64,000 nucleotides of DNA from Congeria kusceri (lineage: Eukaryota > Mollusca > Bivalvia > Myida > Dreissenidae): the NCBI GenBank assembly GCA_027627225.1, contig JAPFQT010000041.1, positions 663,501 to 727,500 on the forward strand. Reading direction: 5' to 3'. The notes beneath the pieces are model-generated. The model had not been told where the DNA came from. It saw nothing but the letters and a program-made list of their open reading frames with translations, and did not search any database. Below, one piece after another: positions 22,801-35,175 of this stretch; position 1 is the first letter of the stretch; every line of letters starts with the position of its first letter. A program made the position numbers and the translations under genes.

Positions 22801-24100
22801 CCCAATCTGTGGTATTGTACCCCTCTGTATTGCAAACCTGCTGTGGTCACAGTGTGGACCTTTATCAGCTGAGATCAATAAACAGTTGCAGTTGAAATTG
22901 TGCACCTAGCCTTTGCTCAGTCAGCTGAGATTTAAGAGATTTAACGGTGGACCAATACACAGAGTGGAATACCCCATGGAGAGGCCAGACTTTCCGTAAA
23001 CTAGGACTATAAGACCATGTTTATCATCGGTGTTTGTTTGTATTTCGTCAAGTAAAATAATACAAATACAATTAATGAACTATACATAGAAATGTAAATA
23101 AAATGTTTAGTTTGCTATTGTTGGCATTTGTAAACGATTCAATATAAGTTATTGATATGTGAATGTTATTACGTGTATTTTAATCAGTAGTAGCTAATCC
23201 CTCATATGCGTGCTAGTTGCATTATGCTTATAGTTAAAATACATGATTAAGTTTTGACTTATATTGAATTATTCGCCAAACATGCGAGTTCCAGCAATAA
23301 ATGCTCCAACGACATACTACGATTGAACATTTATTTTGATTATATATATAATACGTGGTATCCGGATATTATACTAGTTGGATGCGCATTGTCTATGATT
23401 ATTCGAAGAGACGAAGATTTGAAAGCCGGTGTTTTTTTTTACGGGGTGTGGTTAATAAAATGTATTCACAAAGATTACAACATTTAATTATTAATTATAA
23501 TATGTAATATGTTGTTTATCATTAAATCTGAGATTTTTTTTATACATTTTATCGTTCTATATAAAATATGGCAACAGTAAGTAGCAAGTTTTAATGAAAT
23601 TATTATAATTAAAATACATTTTGAAGACGCAATAAAAAATAAATAACTAAGTACATTCAATTCATTTGTAATTTAAACTTAAGTAAAACTACTTGAGAAA
23701 TTACATAAGATGCATACCGAATATTGCCCATTTTGAACTCGTGATGTTTACGCAAGTGGTTTCCGCAAACCATTTCCACGAGTGTCATTATTTACGTCTT
23801 ATAAATCTGTCTTCCCATCTTGCAAGTGTTTGCTCGCGGGATATAATTTCCTGCATTACAGAAGTCTAGTTTATCAAATTAAAAATTATTAAGTGTCATT
23901 TCCTTCGTTTGCATCATTTCTTGTATGATACAATTATTAATTGGCATTGACATTTTACCCAGAAGACATTTAAATTGTACATTCGAAACGTTTAAAGATA
24001 ATTTCATACGAGTTGCTTTCCTGAATTGATTCTGTCCATGGCGCTGTTTATCGCATGTGCCCGTCGAACACGTATACTCCATATGTGCATCTTAAACTGC
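19877..24100. other. 4.2-kb gene-poor spacer
   Basis: No supported gene is present. Two more GC-rich stretches (about 20350-20590 and 22790-23000) contain ATAAATAAAGGG or ATCAATAAACAG and look like dispersed repeats or old transposon ends. I could not define their termini. Short ORFs here are AT-rich and without recognisable domains. Confidence 0.4.
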
Positions 24101-24116
24101 TTTATTGATTGGCACT

Positions 24117-27100
24117 CGATGAAAGACAGCTTCGGGCAGTACGTTAAATGTCCCATTTGGAATGTCCACTCGAAGAAAGATATCTTCGGGCAATACATTA
24201 AATGTCCCATTTGGAATGTCCACTCGATGAAAGACAGCTTCGGGCAATACATTAACGATGAAAGACAGCTTCGGGCAATACATTAAATGTCCCATTTGGA
24301 ATGTCCACTCGATGAAAGACAGCTTCGGGCAATACATTAAATGTCCCATTTGGAATGACCACTCGATGAAAGACAGCTTCGGGCAGTACATTACATGTCC
24401 CATTTGGAATGACCACTCGATGAAAGACAGCTTCGGGCAATACATTAAATGCCCCATTAGGAATGTCCACTCGATGAAAGACAGCTTCGGGCAATATATT
24501 AAATGTCCCATTTGGAATGTCCACTCTATGAAAGACAGCCTCGGGCAATACATTAAATGCCCCATTTGGAATGCCCACTCGATGAAAGACAGCTTCGGCT
24601 AAATGTCCCATTTGGAATGTCCACTCGATGAAAGACAGCTTCGGCTAAATGTCCCATTTGGAATGTCCACTTGATGAAAGACAGCTTCGGCTAAACGTCC
24701 CATTTGGAATGTCCACTCGATGAAAGACAGCTTCGGGCAATACATTAAATGTCCCAATTGGAATGTCCACCGATGAAAGACAGCTTCGGGCAATACATTA
24801 AATGTCGAATTTGGAATGACCAGTCGATGAAAGACGGCTTCAGGCAATACATCAAAGGTCCCATTTGGAATGTCCACTCGATGAAAGACAGCTTCGGGCA
24901 ATACAATAAATGTCCCATTTGGAATGGCCACTCGATGAAAGACAGCCTCGGGCAATACATTAAATGTCCCATTTGGAATGTCCACTCGATGAAAGACAGC
25001 TTCGGGCAATACATTAAATGTCCCATTTGGAATGTCCACTCTATGAAAGACAGCTTCGGGCAATACTTTAAATGTCCCATTTGGAATGTCCACTCGATGA
25101 AAGACAGCTTCGGGCAATACATTAAATGTCCCATTTGGAATGTCCACTCGATGAAAGACAGCTTCGGGCAATACATTAAATGTCCCATTTGGAATGTCCA
25201 CTGGATGAAAGACAGCTTCGGGCAATACATTAAATGTCCCATTTGGAATGCCCACTCGATGAAAGACAGCTTCGGGCAATACATTAAATGTCCCATTTGG
25301 AATGACCACCCGATTTAAAACAGCTTCGGGCAATACATTAAATGTCCCATTTGGAATATCCACTCGATGAAAGAAAGCTTCGGGCAATACATTACATGTC
25401 CCATGTGGAATGTCCACTCGATGAAAGAAAGCTTCGGGCAATACATTAAATGTCCCATTTGGAATGTCCACTCGATGAAAGACAGCTTCGGGCAATACAT
25501 TAAATGTCCCAATTGGAATGTCCACTCGATGAAAGACAGCTTCGTGCAATACATTAAATGTCCCATTTGGAATGTCCACTCGATGAAAGACAGCTTCGGG
25601 CAATACAATAAATGTCCCATTTGGAATGACCACTCGATGAAAGACAGCTTCGGGCAATGCATTACATGTCCCAATTGGAATGTCCACTCGATGAAAGACA
25701 GCTTCGGGCAATACATTAAATGTCCCTTTTGGAATGACCAGTCCATGAAAGACAGCTTCAGGCACTACATCAAATGTCCCATTTGGAATGTCCTCTCGAT
25801 GAAAGACAGCTTCAGGCAATACATTAAATGTCCCATTTGGAATATCCACTCGATGAAAGAAAGCTTCGGGCAATACATTAAATGTCCCATTTGGAATGAC
25901 CAGTCGATGAACGACAGCTTCGGGCAATGCATTAAATGTCCCATTTGGAATGACCAGTCGATGAAAGACAGCTTCAGGCAATACATTAAATGTCCCATTT
26001 GGAATGACCAGTCGATGAAAGACAGCTCCAGGCAATACATTAAATGTCCCCTTTGGAATGACCAGTCGATGAAAGACAGCTTCGGGCAATACATTAAATA
26101 TCCCATTTGGAATGACCAGTCGATGAAAGACAGCTTCAGGCCATACATTAAATGTCCCATTTGGAATGTCCACTCGATGAAAGACAGTTTCGGGCAATAC
26201 ATTAAATGTCCCATTTGGAATGTCCACTCGATGAAAGACAGCCTCGGGCAGTACATTAAATGCCCCATTTGGAATGTCCACTCGATGAAATACAGCTTCT
26301 TCTAAATGTCCCATTTGGAATGTCCACTCGATGAAAGACAGCTTCGGCTAAATGACCCATTTGGAAAGTCCACTCGATGAAAGACAGCTTCGGCTAAATG
26401 TCCCATTTGGAATGTCCACTCGATGAAAGAGAGCTTCGGCTAAATGTCCCCATTTGCAATGTCCACTCGATGAAAGACAGCTTCGGGCAATACATTAAAT
26501 GTCCCATTTGGAATGGCCACTCGATGAAAGACAGCTTCGGGCAATACATTATATATCCCATTTGGAATGACCAGCCGATGAAAGACAGCTTCAGGCAATA
26601 CATTAAATGTCCCTTTTGGAATGTCCACTCGATGAAAGACAGCTTCGGGCAATGCATTAAATGTCCCATTTGGAATGTCCACTCGATGAAAGACAGCTTC
26701 GGGCAATACATTGAATGTCCCATTTGGAATTTCCAGTCGATGAAAGACAGCTTCGGGCAATACATTAAATGTCCCATTTGGAATGTCCACCCGATGAAAG
26801 ACAGCTTCGGGCAATACATTAAATGTCCCATTTGGAATGTCCACTGGATGAAAAACAGCTTCGGGCAATACATTAAATGCCCCATTTGGAATGTTCACTC
26901 GATGAAAGACAGCTTCGGGAAATATATTAAATGTCCCATTTGGAATGTCCATTCGATGAAAGACAGTTTCGGGCAATACATAAAATGTCCCATTTGGAAT
27001 GTCCATTCGATGAAAGACACCTCGGGCAATACATTAAAGGTCCCATTTGGAATGTCCACTCGATGAAAGGCAGCTTCGGGCAATACATTAAATGTCCCAT

Positions 27101-28130
27101 TTGGAATGTCCACTCGATGAAAGACAGCTTCGGGCAAAACATTATATGTCCCATTTGGAATGTCCACTCGATGAAAGACAGCTTCGGGCAATACATTAAA
27201 TGTCCCATTTGGAATGTCCACTTGAGGAAAGACAGCTTCAGGCAATACATTAAATGCCCCATTTGGAATGTCCACTCGATGAAAGACAGCTTCGGGCAAT
27301 ACATTAAATGTCCCATTTGGAATGTCCACTTGAGGAAAGACAGCTTCGGGCAATACATTAAATGCCCCATTTCGAATTACCAGTAGATGAAAGACAGCTT
27401 CGGGCAATACATTAAATGTCCCATTTGGAATGACCAGTCGATGAAAGACAGCTTCGGGCAATACATTAAATGTCCCATTTGGAATGTCCAATCGATGAAA
27501 GACAGCTTCGTGCAATACATTAAATGTCCCATTTGGAATGTCCACTCGATGAAAGACAGCTTCGGGCAATACATTAAATATCCCATTTGGAATGACCAGT
27601 CGATGTACGACAGCTTCGGGCGATACATTAAATGTCCCATTTGGAATGACCAGTCGATGAAAGACAGCTTCAGGCATTACATTAAATGTCCCATTTGGAA
27701 TGACCAGTCGATGAAAGACAGCTTCAGGCAATACATTAAATGCCCAATTTGGAATGACCAGTCGATGAAAGACAGCTTCGGGCAATACATTAAATGTCCC
27801 ATTTGGAATGACCAGTCGATGAAAGACAGCTTCAGGCAATATTTTAAATGTCCCATTTGGAATGTCCACTCGATGAAAGACATCTTCGGGCAATACATTA
27901 AATGTCCCATTTTGAATGGCCACTCGATGAAAGACAGCTTCGGGCAATACATTAAAAGCCCCATTTGGAATGTCCTCGCGATGAAAGACAGCTTCGGGCA
28001 ATACATTAAATGCCCCATTTGGAATGCCCACTCGATGAAAGACTGCTTCGGGCAATACATTAAATGCCCCATTTGGAATGACCACTCGATGAAAGACAGC
28101 CTCGGGCAATACCTTAAATGTCCCATTTGC
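24117..28130. repeat. 54-bp minisatellite array, about 74 units
   Basis: The unit begins ATGAAAGACAGCTTCGGGCA and ends GGAATGTCCACTCG. Units are 80-98% alike. Common variants are CACTCG versus CAGTCG and CTTCGGG versus CTTCAGG. Two groups of 46-bp units, which lack the GCAATACAT segment, occur near 24595-24720 and 26300-26440. As 54 is 18 codons, long ORFs of up to 571 codons appear on both strands and in several frames. The symmetry, the absence of splice or start context and the reset of frame at the 46-bp units argue against coding. Confidence 0.95.
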
Positions 28131-28690
28131 AACTTAAGGGTGTATTCTCAGCACATACATTGGAACAGCATGCATCATTACAGACACATTTAGTCGTTTG
28201 CATGACAACACAACCATTTACCTATCCCCTTTTTTAATGTGTTATATTTCCAGAAATAATATCTGCAGACACGTGGATCTCAATGAATGATCGCGAACAA
28301 GAAGGTTTCTTTGATATTAAACTTCTGTGTAGGTATCCCAGTAAAACGACGTCATATAAATGCGTATATTATCGTTGACAATTCAGTACAATTTTGTACA
28401 ATACGGGGCTGATGATGTTTTCTAGTATTCATCCGCTCGATTTATGAATTTAGATACAAAACCTAAATAGTATGTGTGCTGCTTTTTCATACATTGGAAA
28501 AGGATTATGGGCCTAAGGAGAACCAAACAATCAGTTCGATGGAGCAAACTCAGAAAACTGTGTTTTGTTGCGAAACAACACAGCGTTTAAAGAACAATGG
28601 AGTGATGTGTCATGTTGCTTCAATGCTTCTGTAATATGCCAAAGAAAAGCAGGTAATGTTGCACGCCGATTTGTTCTCTCTCTGTGTCTA
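28131..28690. other. Spacer after the array
   Basis: No gene or repeat was recognised. Confidence 0.5.
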
Positions 28691-28694
28691 GTGT

Positions 28695-29206
28695 TTAAAG
28701 GGACTATGTCAACCAAAAAACGTATTTTTATTGCACTAAATATTTTAATAATATGATAAAATTGAGCTATACTAAGCAATATGCATTATATAAATATTAA
28801 ATAATAAAATTCACAACTAGTTATTTGATAAAAATAATTTATCAAAAAAGTTATAAATAAATAACATGTGGGTATCGAACTCAAGTCTCAGGAGCCATAC
28901 GAAGAAATGACAGTAGACAGCGCTTTAAACAACTGCGCTATTCTGCTTGATAATGGATCATGTGTTAACTAGGGTTATACAAAATACAAAATACTCACAA
29001 TTCTGACGTCAAAATGTAAACATTGACAGATCCAAACAAACACGAATCTTATGATTAATTGATTTTTACATTAGAATGCGTACACACTTTTCCAGTTATA
29101 TATACCTTGCTTTAAACGCTATTTTATGCTCAAATTAATACCTTAATTTAAGATTTTTTAAGAAACTGCCCCCTTGGGGCCCTTTTCGATGATATAATCC
29201 CTTTAA
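28695..29206. mobile_element. TTAA-flanked MITE with internal tRNA-like block, copy 2
   Basis: Termini are TTAAAGGGACTATGTCA and, inverted, TTAAAGGGATTATATCA. It is the 512-bp partner of the element at 15437. The tRNA-like block is at about 28865-28955 (minus; box B GAGTTCGATACCC, box A TAGCGCAGTTG). Divergence from copy 1 is high, so insertion is old. Confidence 0.75.
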
Positions 29207-29902
29207 CTCACACGTGTGATGTCGTGATTGCACAATAATTATTATACAAAGTGTATGTATACAAGTATAATCAAATAAAATGTGAAAAACAGTTACATAA
29301 ATAAAGCACAGTAAAGAATCAAATTTATTTTTATTAATAGATGCATTCAACTAAATGAGTGTTGTCTTTAGAATGACACCTTAGATCAACAATATATTTT
29401 AAAGGAACTGAATATGTTTTTCCTTATATTTTTAACAGTCCATCCAACTTTCGACAACTTGTCAAACTTGTATATAGATGTGATTATTCCGAATATTTTT
29501 TGTTGTAACATCACTTTACATTTCGTATGAGTAAGCTACACATTATACATGTTTCGCGATGCACGGATATTAGAAGCACAGCCATTTTGTTCGCCGTCTT
29601 ATTCTTCTAATATTAGGTTCAGTGTTGAACAGAAACTTTAATACCCTTATAGAATATAAAATATAACTTTGAGTATTTAAATTATAATTTAAAAAAACCC
29701 AATCACACCCACTAATTATATTATCCAATACATTTCACTGATTAATGATTGTTCCAAAAACCGCACTGAATGCCTTCAATTCACATTACACATTTTATAC
29801 ATTTAACTATTGGTTAATACTATTTAACATCAATATACCATGTGTATTGTCGTCGTTATCATAAGTTTCCCTTTTTTGTATACGATTCATTTGCTTGGGA
29901 AG

Positions 29903-30108
29903 AAGCGTTTATATGGAAGGATTCAACCTGGCAAAGGGGAAGTCTGCATAACAGATCTACGCCCGGGATGCAAACAAAGCAATAGACGGTATCAAGGATC
30001 GCAATCCAAAAGTCAACCTCTGTACAGTTGTATCGGGCAACGCCCATCCACAGTGGGAGGTTGACCTAGATAAGGTTGAACAAATTGGTACTATTGTCGT
30101 GCATAGGG
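29903..30108 (+). pseudogene. F-type lectin/discoidin-like exon with a stop
   Basis: The frame reads GFNLAKGKSA, a TAA stop (29949-29951), then RDANKAIDGIKDRNPKVNLC and WEVDLDKVEQIGTIVVHR. The order NLA.GK, AIDG, W.VDL and IG.IVV is that of the first half of a fucolectin or F5/8-C-type sugar-binding domain. The upstream border is unclear: a signal-like MCIVVVIISFPFLY at 29840 is in another frame. The expected phase-1 donor after 30108 is AG rather than GT. It looks like a damaged first exon. Confidence 0.55.
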
Positions 30109-30517
30109 AGTTCCATGTTGACTGCAAGTTGCATATTGTGTCGAGATTTGGTGACTTTAAACATGATAAATATATGTGTGATTGTTAGCTGTCATTTCTT
30201 GTTACTCCTTGTAATCTATACACATCATCCGTGTGTGATTTGGTTCGCGTATTTGGTATTTAAAACAGGGATTGTACCATTATTAAAATCATATAAGATT
30301 ATTGAATGTAAAAACATACACCCGGTAATTATCAATACTGTTGTTTTTTTCATCAAACTTAGAAAACACAGGCATACTAATGTACTTCGATGTATTAAGA
30401 ATCAATTATGTTCGAATGAAAAATAAATAAATAAATACATTAATTTGTAAACAACGAGAAAAATGTATATTGTCATTATATGAATGTATGGGCAGCCAAT
30501 GAAGTTTATTTATTTAG

Positions 30518-30662
30518 GTGCAAAGTGCCCAACAGAAATGAGAGATTTCCGAGTGTTTGTCAGCAACACTACTATGGATCATGGCGACCTGATGTATACA
30601 GAGACGTCTTTGAAACCGCAGTCAATCATTCCGATTGTACTAGACGCACCGGTTTATGGAAG
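30518..30662 (+). CDS. F-type lectin/discoidin-like domain, second exon
   Basis: A TTATTTAG acceptor opens a phase-1 exon reading AKCPTEMRDFRVFVSNTT, then VLDAPVYGR, and it ends in phase 2 at AG|GTTAGC. RDFRVFVSN and the VYGR that precedes a RFVRI strand are standard for the fucolectin/F5/8-C fold. It joins in frame to the exon at 31242. Confidence 0.6.
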
Positions 30663-31241
30663 GTTAGCGTTATATTACCTTGGAAATTTATTAAATGAGA
30701 CTTTAGAATTCCGTTGTCTCGTAGAGTATAACTTCAATCTCATTAAAATCAAATCCTTACATTGTAAGCTTCTGTAGACATCGTATAACAGGTCACGTTC
30801 AAATGACTTTTCAAACAATAAAAAATCAGCCCTGCTGTGGCACATGAAATTGCTTTTTGCACAGAAAAATGTGGTCATGGTTTTTGAAAAGGTGATGCAT
30901 TTTTAGCTGATCCTAATCATTTATAAATAAATCATTTACAGTGAATTTTCACGTGAATAACAATGGATATAGTGGAACCTTAGGCGAGTATAACATCAAA
31001 AGTTCACGTTTATTTAGTGCATAGCTTTTGTGGTTTACATATAAAGTTTTACCACAACATTTTGAAGGCAACAATTTCATTGGCTTATGAAAAGTTTGTC
31101 TGAACGTGACTCCTAATGCGAAGTCATCAGATCCAGTCAGCTGATAATATGGTAGCGTCATACTGGAGATGGTTTAAATGAGATTGAGTATAACACGTAA
31201 GCCGTTGGTGTGTTGATTGTATGTAATCACGTATTTTATAG

Positions 31242-31309
31242 GTTTGTTCGTATTGACATACCCGCAGATGCTCAGACCCTGAACTTGTGTGAGGTCGAGG
31301 TCTTCAAAT
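31242..31309 (+). CDS. F-type lectin/discoidin-like domain, last exon
   Basis: A TTTTATAG acceptor leads, in matching phase, to RFVRIDIPADAQTLNLCEVE and VFK. This is the closing strand of the F5/8-C fold (RYVRI..L.LCEVEVF). A GTGAGT donor at 31310 ends it in phase 1, so it could continue to the phase-1 kringle exon at 35176. If unspliced it stops at TAG 31314. Confidence 0.65.
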
Positions 31310-31391
31310 GTGAGTAGCGATAGAGAAACTGTTTATGTAATACAGAAGTACAGTTGCGCCTGTTATTTTAGTAACACCACATTATGTAATA

Positions 31392-32078
31392 CACTAAAAC
31401 CCCGCTTTACGACCACCTCGATTTTACGACCATTCCGCTAAAGCAGACACTTTTTAAAAGACCCGATTGTTTTCCTATGTATTTCAATGGTCGCAAACCC
31501 CGATTATACGGGCACCCCGCTATTCCGTATTACGACCAATAATCCCAGACCGAAAGTACCAAATAATGCTCACAATAACCCCGTTATTCCGACCACTGTC
31601 ATTTGGACGTTGACACATCATCAATTAACAAAATATGCCGTGGAGATAACATAATGCTTTGCGGTATAAAAGGAGCGTGTGAAAATCAATGTTACAGATG
31701 TGTTGATAAGGGAATAGCACATACATCGACTGTGTATCAGATTACGTTAATTGACACTAGCAGACAGTTAGTGGGTAACACTGCTGAATACTGAACCTTA
31801 AATGGCCTTGTTAATCAAATTTTAATTAATTTCCAAGTTAATGTAAAGTTCATATCCATAACTATAAGTTATAAAATATGCATTTGATAAAGCATTTATT
31901 GAACACAAATTGGGATTTTCGTTTTCATTCATTATTCATTTATATTTTTCATTAAAACTTTAAATTACACAGACATTCCAATGTACTGACTCGGTGATAC
32001 CTCGATAATACGACCACCCCGCTATTAAGACCACTTTTATTAAAACCTCCAAGTGGTCGTATTAGCGGGGTTTTACTG
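31392..32078. mobile_element. pogo/Tigger-like non-autonomous element
   Basis: The left end CACTAAAACCCCGCTTTACG and the inverted right end CAGTAAAACCCCGCTAATAC are flanked by TA on both sides. ACGACCACC motifs repeat near both ends. TA targets and CAGT-type ends fit the pogo branch of Tc1/mariner. The interior has no recognisable transposase; a 63-codon ORF is not assigned. Confidence 0.75.
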
Positions 32079-32229
32079 TATATGCGAAAATTGCATCCCT
32101 ATGCTATGTTTTATTTTGTTCAGAAATCTTCTGTCATTAACAACCGAAAACAGCAACGTCTATTTGACAGTATAGGTCTTGTTACGTATATTCCTTAATT
32201 GGTGTCATGTTCTATATTTGTTACATAAT

Positions 32230-32375
32230 TGACGGGTTGCGTTGGTTATTGCAGTATAACCAACGGTTCGGAGTTCCGATGCGTATGAATTAAACCACGA
32301 GGGCGATAGCCCGAGTAGTTTGATAACAAGCATCGGGACGACAAACCGTTGGTTATTACCGCAGTAACCAACGTT
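32230..32375. mobile_element. Compound inverted-repeat MITE
   Basis: GTTGGTTATTGCAGTATAAC on the left and GTTGGTTATTACCGCAGTAA on the right are each palindromic. The inner arms ATAACCAACGGTT..CCGATGC are inverted copies of each other. It has no ORF. Confidence 0.7.
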
Positions 32376-34180
32376 AACCCTTCAATTAATTAGATTCTAA
32401 CACGATTTTAGGCCTATATATAATGTGTATGTATTTTTAAAGGCTATGAATGAGAACTATGTTTATCTATATCCGCCCATTTTCAGCAAAAAAAAATGCA
32501 CACATTCGTTTCAATGACGTCAATAAATCATAACAATTTTAAAATGACGTCAGCTTCATTGACAAACATTGAGCGAAGAATTAATGTGACGTCATATTTA
32601 TTGATAAATTCAGTGAAAATATTATGCCAACAAGCGCAAATTAAAAGCATATTAACAAAACGTAAACGGTTTTTGTGAACATAAATATTAAATATGTAGT
32701 ATAAATGTTGTTTTATTGCGCTACATGATGCATAAATGGTTTGTTTGTCACAATTTTGCTATCGCGATTGTAAGCACGTGCATTTTACGGAACATTTTCT
32801 TCGAATTACCGGACTATTTTCGAAACATTAGGCTCCGCCCATAATTTGTTGCATTATAACCCATGGTTGATTTTCTTCTTTATCTATGGAAAACTAGCCA
32901 CGTACCGTGTTAGAATTATTTATAGACGTTTTAGTTTAGTTTTTTCTAATAAAGTAATTCAGTAAGAGGTAAGTCACTACATTTATTATGTGTTATTAAA
33001 ATGGCAAAATCCTTAAGATTAAAACAATTTGCTGAAATATGTAACAACACGGATGGAAAATCATGATATTAAGACAACTTCGGCAGCTTGTTTGTGTCGC
33101 CCGTAAGATGAAACATAATTTGTCAAACGAAAGGAAAATAAAATTAAGCGTCTGTTATGCTTTAACATGTATGAACACATTAACTGTTGAGTCAGTTAAG
33201 CTTTACTTTATGCTGTTTAGACATGGATAGAACTTTCTGTTAAATACGAACATTAATAATAATTGTGACAGTTCATAATAAGTCTTTTTCGGTACGTCAT
33301 CTGAATTTTCAAATAACATTTTCAGATGATGTGAACATTCAGATTGTTGTTTCCAAAAGCGATTGTAAGTACATACTAGTCATTTATGACACAAAAATGC
33401 ATATAATAGTACATCATGTTCATAACTAAATTCAACTAACAAGCACAAGACATGCACTTACATAGGATTATGACGCTTATTTGTGAAATTGTGCCTTAAA
33501 AGTAATACGACTACGAAAGTGTGATAATTATATTAATAAATTATGTTATAAAATGGACTGATACAAGTGTATTCATTGTGTATACAATAAATTAATACGT
33601 TTTATTATGAATAATATACGCATTATCAACATTTGATATAAAAAAAACGAACAAAAAAGGACATATAACAATATACTTAGTGGTTATTGAACTCACGGGG
33701 CCGGAATCATCAGAACAAATGACAAAAAACCTGTCCATGTCTTTCCCTTTACATTTAAACCACATCTTAGCTATTGTTAACGGATGATTGCCATTCATCA
33801 AATATCAAAACAATGTTCATCACGTACTTTTTGTGTAAAATTTGTTTACTGTTAATCACGTGATATCCACAATTATTGAATAAAATTGCAGATTGATAGG
33901 CATATGATTGACATTTATGACAACATCTATTGGCAGCTCTCTATCCAACTGCACGGCTCTGGCTTGTGAGAATGCTTGTGCATAATGTATGGCGATTTTT
34001 GATACCCGCATATCGGACGTCAAACTGTCAACAGAGAAGGGCAAAACAAACACAAACTACAAATACCACCTTGTTTATAGGACAATATTAAAAATTCAAT
34101 TTTTTTATGTTGCCTACTTCCCTACTACTTACGGTTTTGACAAGTAATTTGCTCTACCCATTACGAGTTGTTTAATTTAT
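32376..34180. other. Spacer with weak coding hints
   Basis: Minus-strand stretches at about 33850-34020 (DMRVSKIAIHYAQAF) and 33685-33800 (KMWFKCKGKDMDRFFVICSD) have coding-like composition. The second ends in a GTGAGT donor. No domain was recognised and phases do not let me join them. Confidence 0.3.
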
Positions 34181-34184
34181 GTTT

Positions 34185-35001
34185 GCCATTCACATGTTCA
34201 TCCCATCAACTGACAAAGCGCATTACGTGGTGCATATATCAGTTCCACTGATATTCTTGTTGTCGGCCATTCACATGCTCATCCCATCAACTGACAAAGC
34301 GCATTGCGTGGTGCATATATCAGTTCCACTGATATTCCTGTTGTCGGCCATTCACATGTTCATCCCATCAAATGACAAAGCGCATTATCGTGGTGCATAT
34401 ATCAGTTCCACTTATATTCCTGTTGTCGGCCATTCACATGTTCATCCCATCAACTGACAAAGCGCATTACGTGGTGCATATATCAGTTCCACTGATATTC
34501 CTGTTGTCGGCCATTCACATGTTCATCCCATCAACTGACAAAGCGCATTATTTTGGTGCATATATCAGTTCCACTGATATTCCTGTTGTCGGCCATTCAC
34601 ATGTTCATCCCATCAACTGACAAAGCGCATTATCGTGGTGCATATATCAGTTCCACTGATATTCCTGTTGTCGGTCATTCACATGTTCATCCCATCAACT
34701 GACAAAGCGCATTATCGTGGTGCATATATCAGTTCCACTGATATTCCTGTTGTCGGCCATTCACATGTTCATCCCATCAACTGACAAAGCGCATTACGTG
34801 GTGCATATATCAGTTCCACTGATATTCCTGTTGTCGGCCATTCACATGTTCATCCCATCAACTGACAAAGCGCATTACGTGGTGTATATATCAGTTCCAC
34901 TGATATTCCTGTTGTCGGCCATTCACATGTTCATCCCATCAACTGACAAAGCGCATTATCGTGGTGCATATATCAGTTCCACTGATATTCCTGTTGTCGG
35001 C
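34185..35001. repeat. 81/82-bp minisatellite, ten copies
   Basis: The unit begins GCCATTCACATGTTCATCCC and alternates 81 and 82 bp according to GCATTACGTGG or GCATTATCGTGG. Each unit holds an 8-bp stem hairpin, ATATCAGT-TCC-ACTGATAT. ORFs across it (FIPSTDKAHYVVHISVP) shift frame at the 82-bp units and have no protein features expected of a gene. Confidence 0.95.
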
Positions 35002-35175
35002 AGTGAACCTTTTCGTAGATATAGTCCCTTTTATACAATAAAATGTTTATGTAACGAACCACTTTCAAACTCCGAAACGACAGCGTATTTTGACTCCATA
35101 TCTAGTGTTATTTCTTAACTTATCTGCACACGAACTAGATGAATATTCAGTTAGTATACCTTTGTATTAATGTAG

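Noticed and set aside
24117..28130. CRISPR-like regularity of repeats
   Set aside because: There are no unique spacers; the units are contiguous and similar throughout, and the genome is eukaryotic.
24092..28193. Long ORFs (up to 571 codons) with 18-residue repeats
   Set aside because: They occur on both strands and in several frames at once, because the unit is 54 bp and stop-poor. No start or splice context singles out one, and 46-bp units change the frame.
34179..35118. ORFs with a repeated hydrophobic 27-residue unit
   Set aside because: They arise from the 81-bp minisatellite and break at each 82-bp unit.
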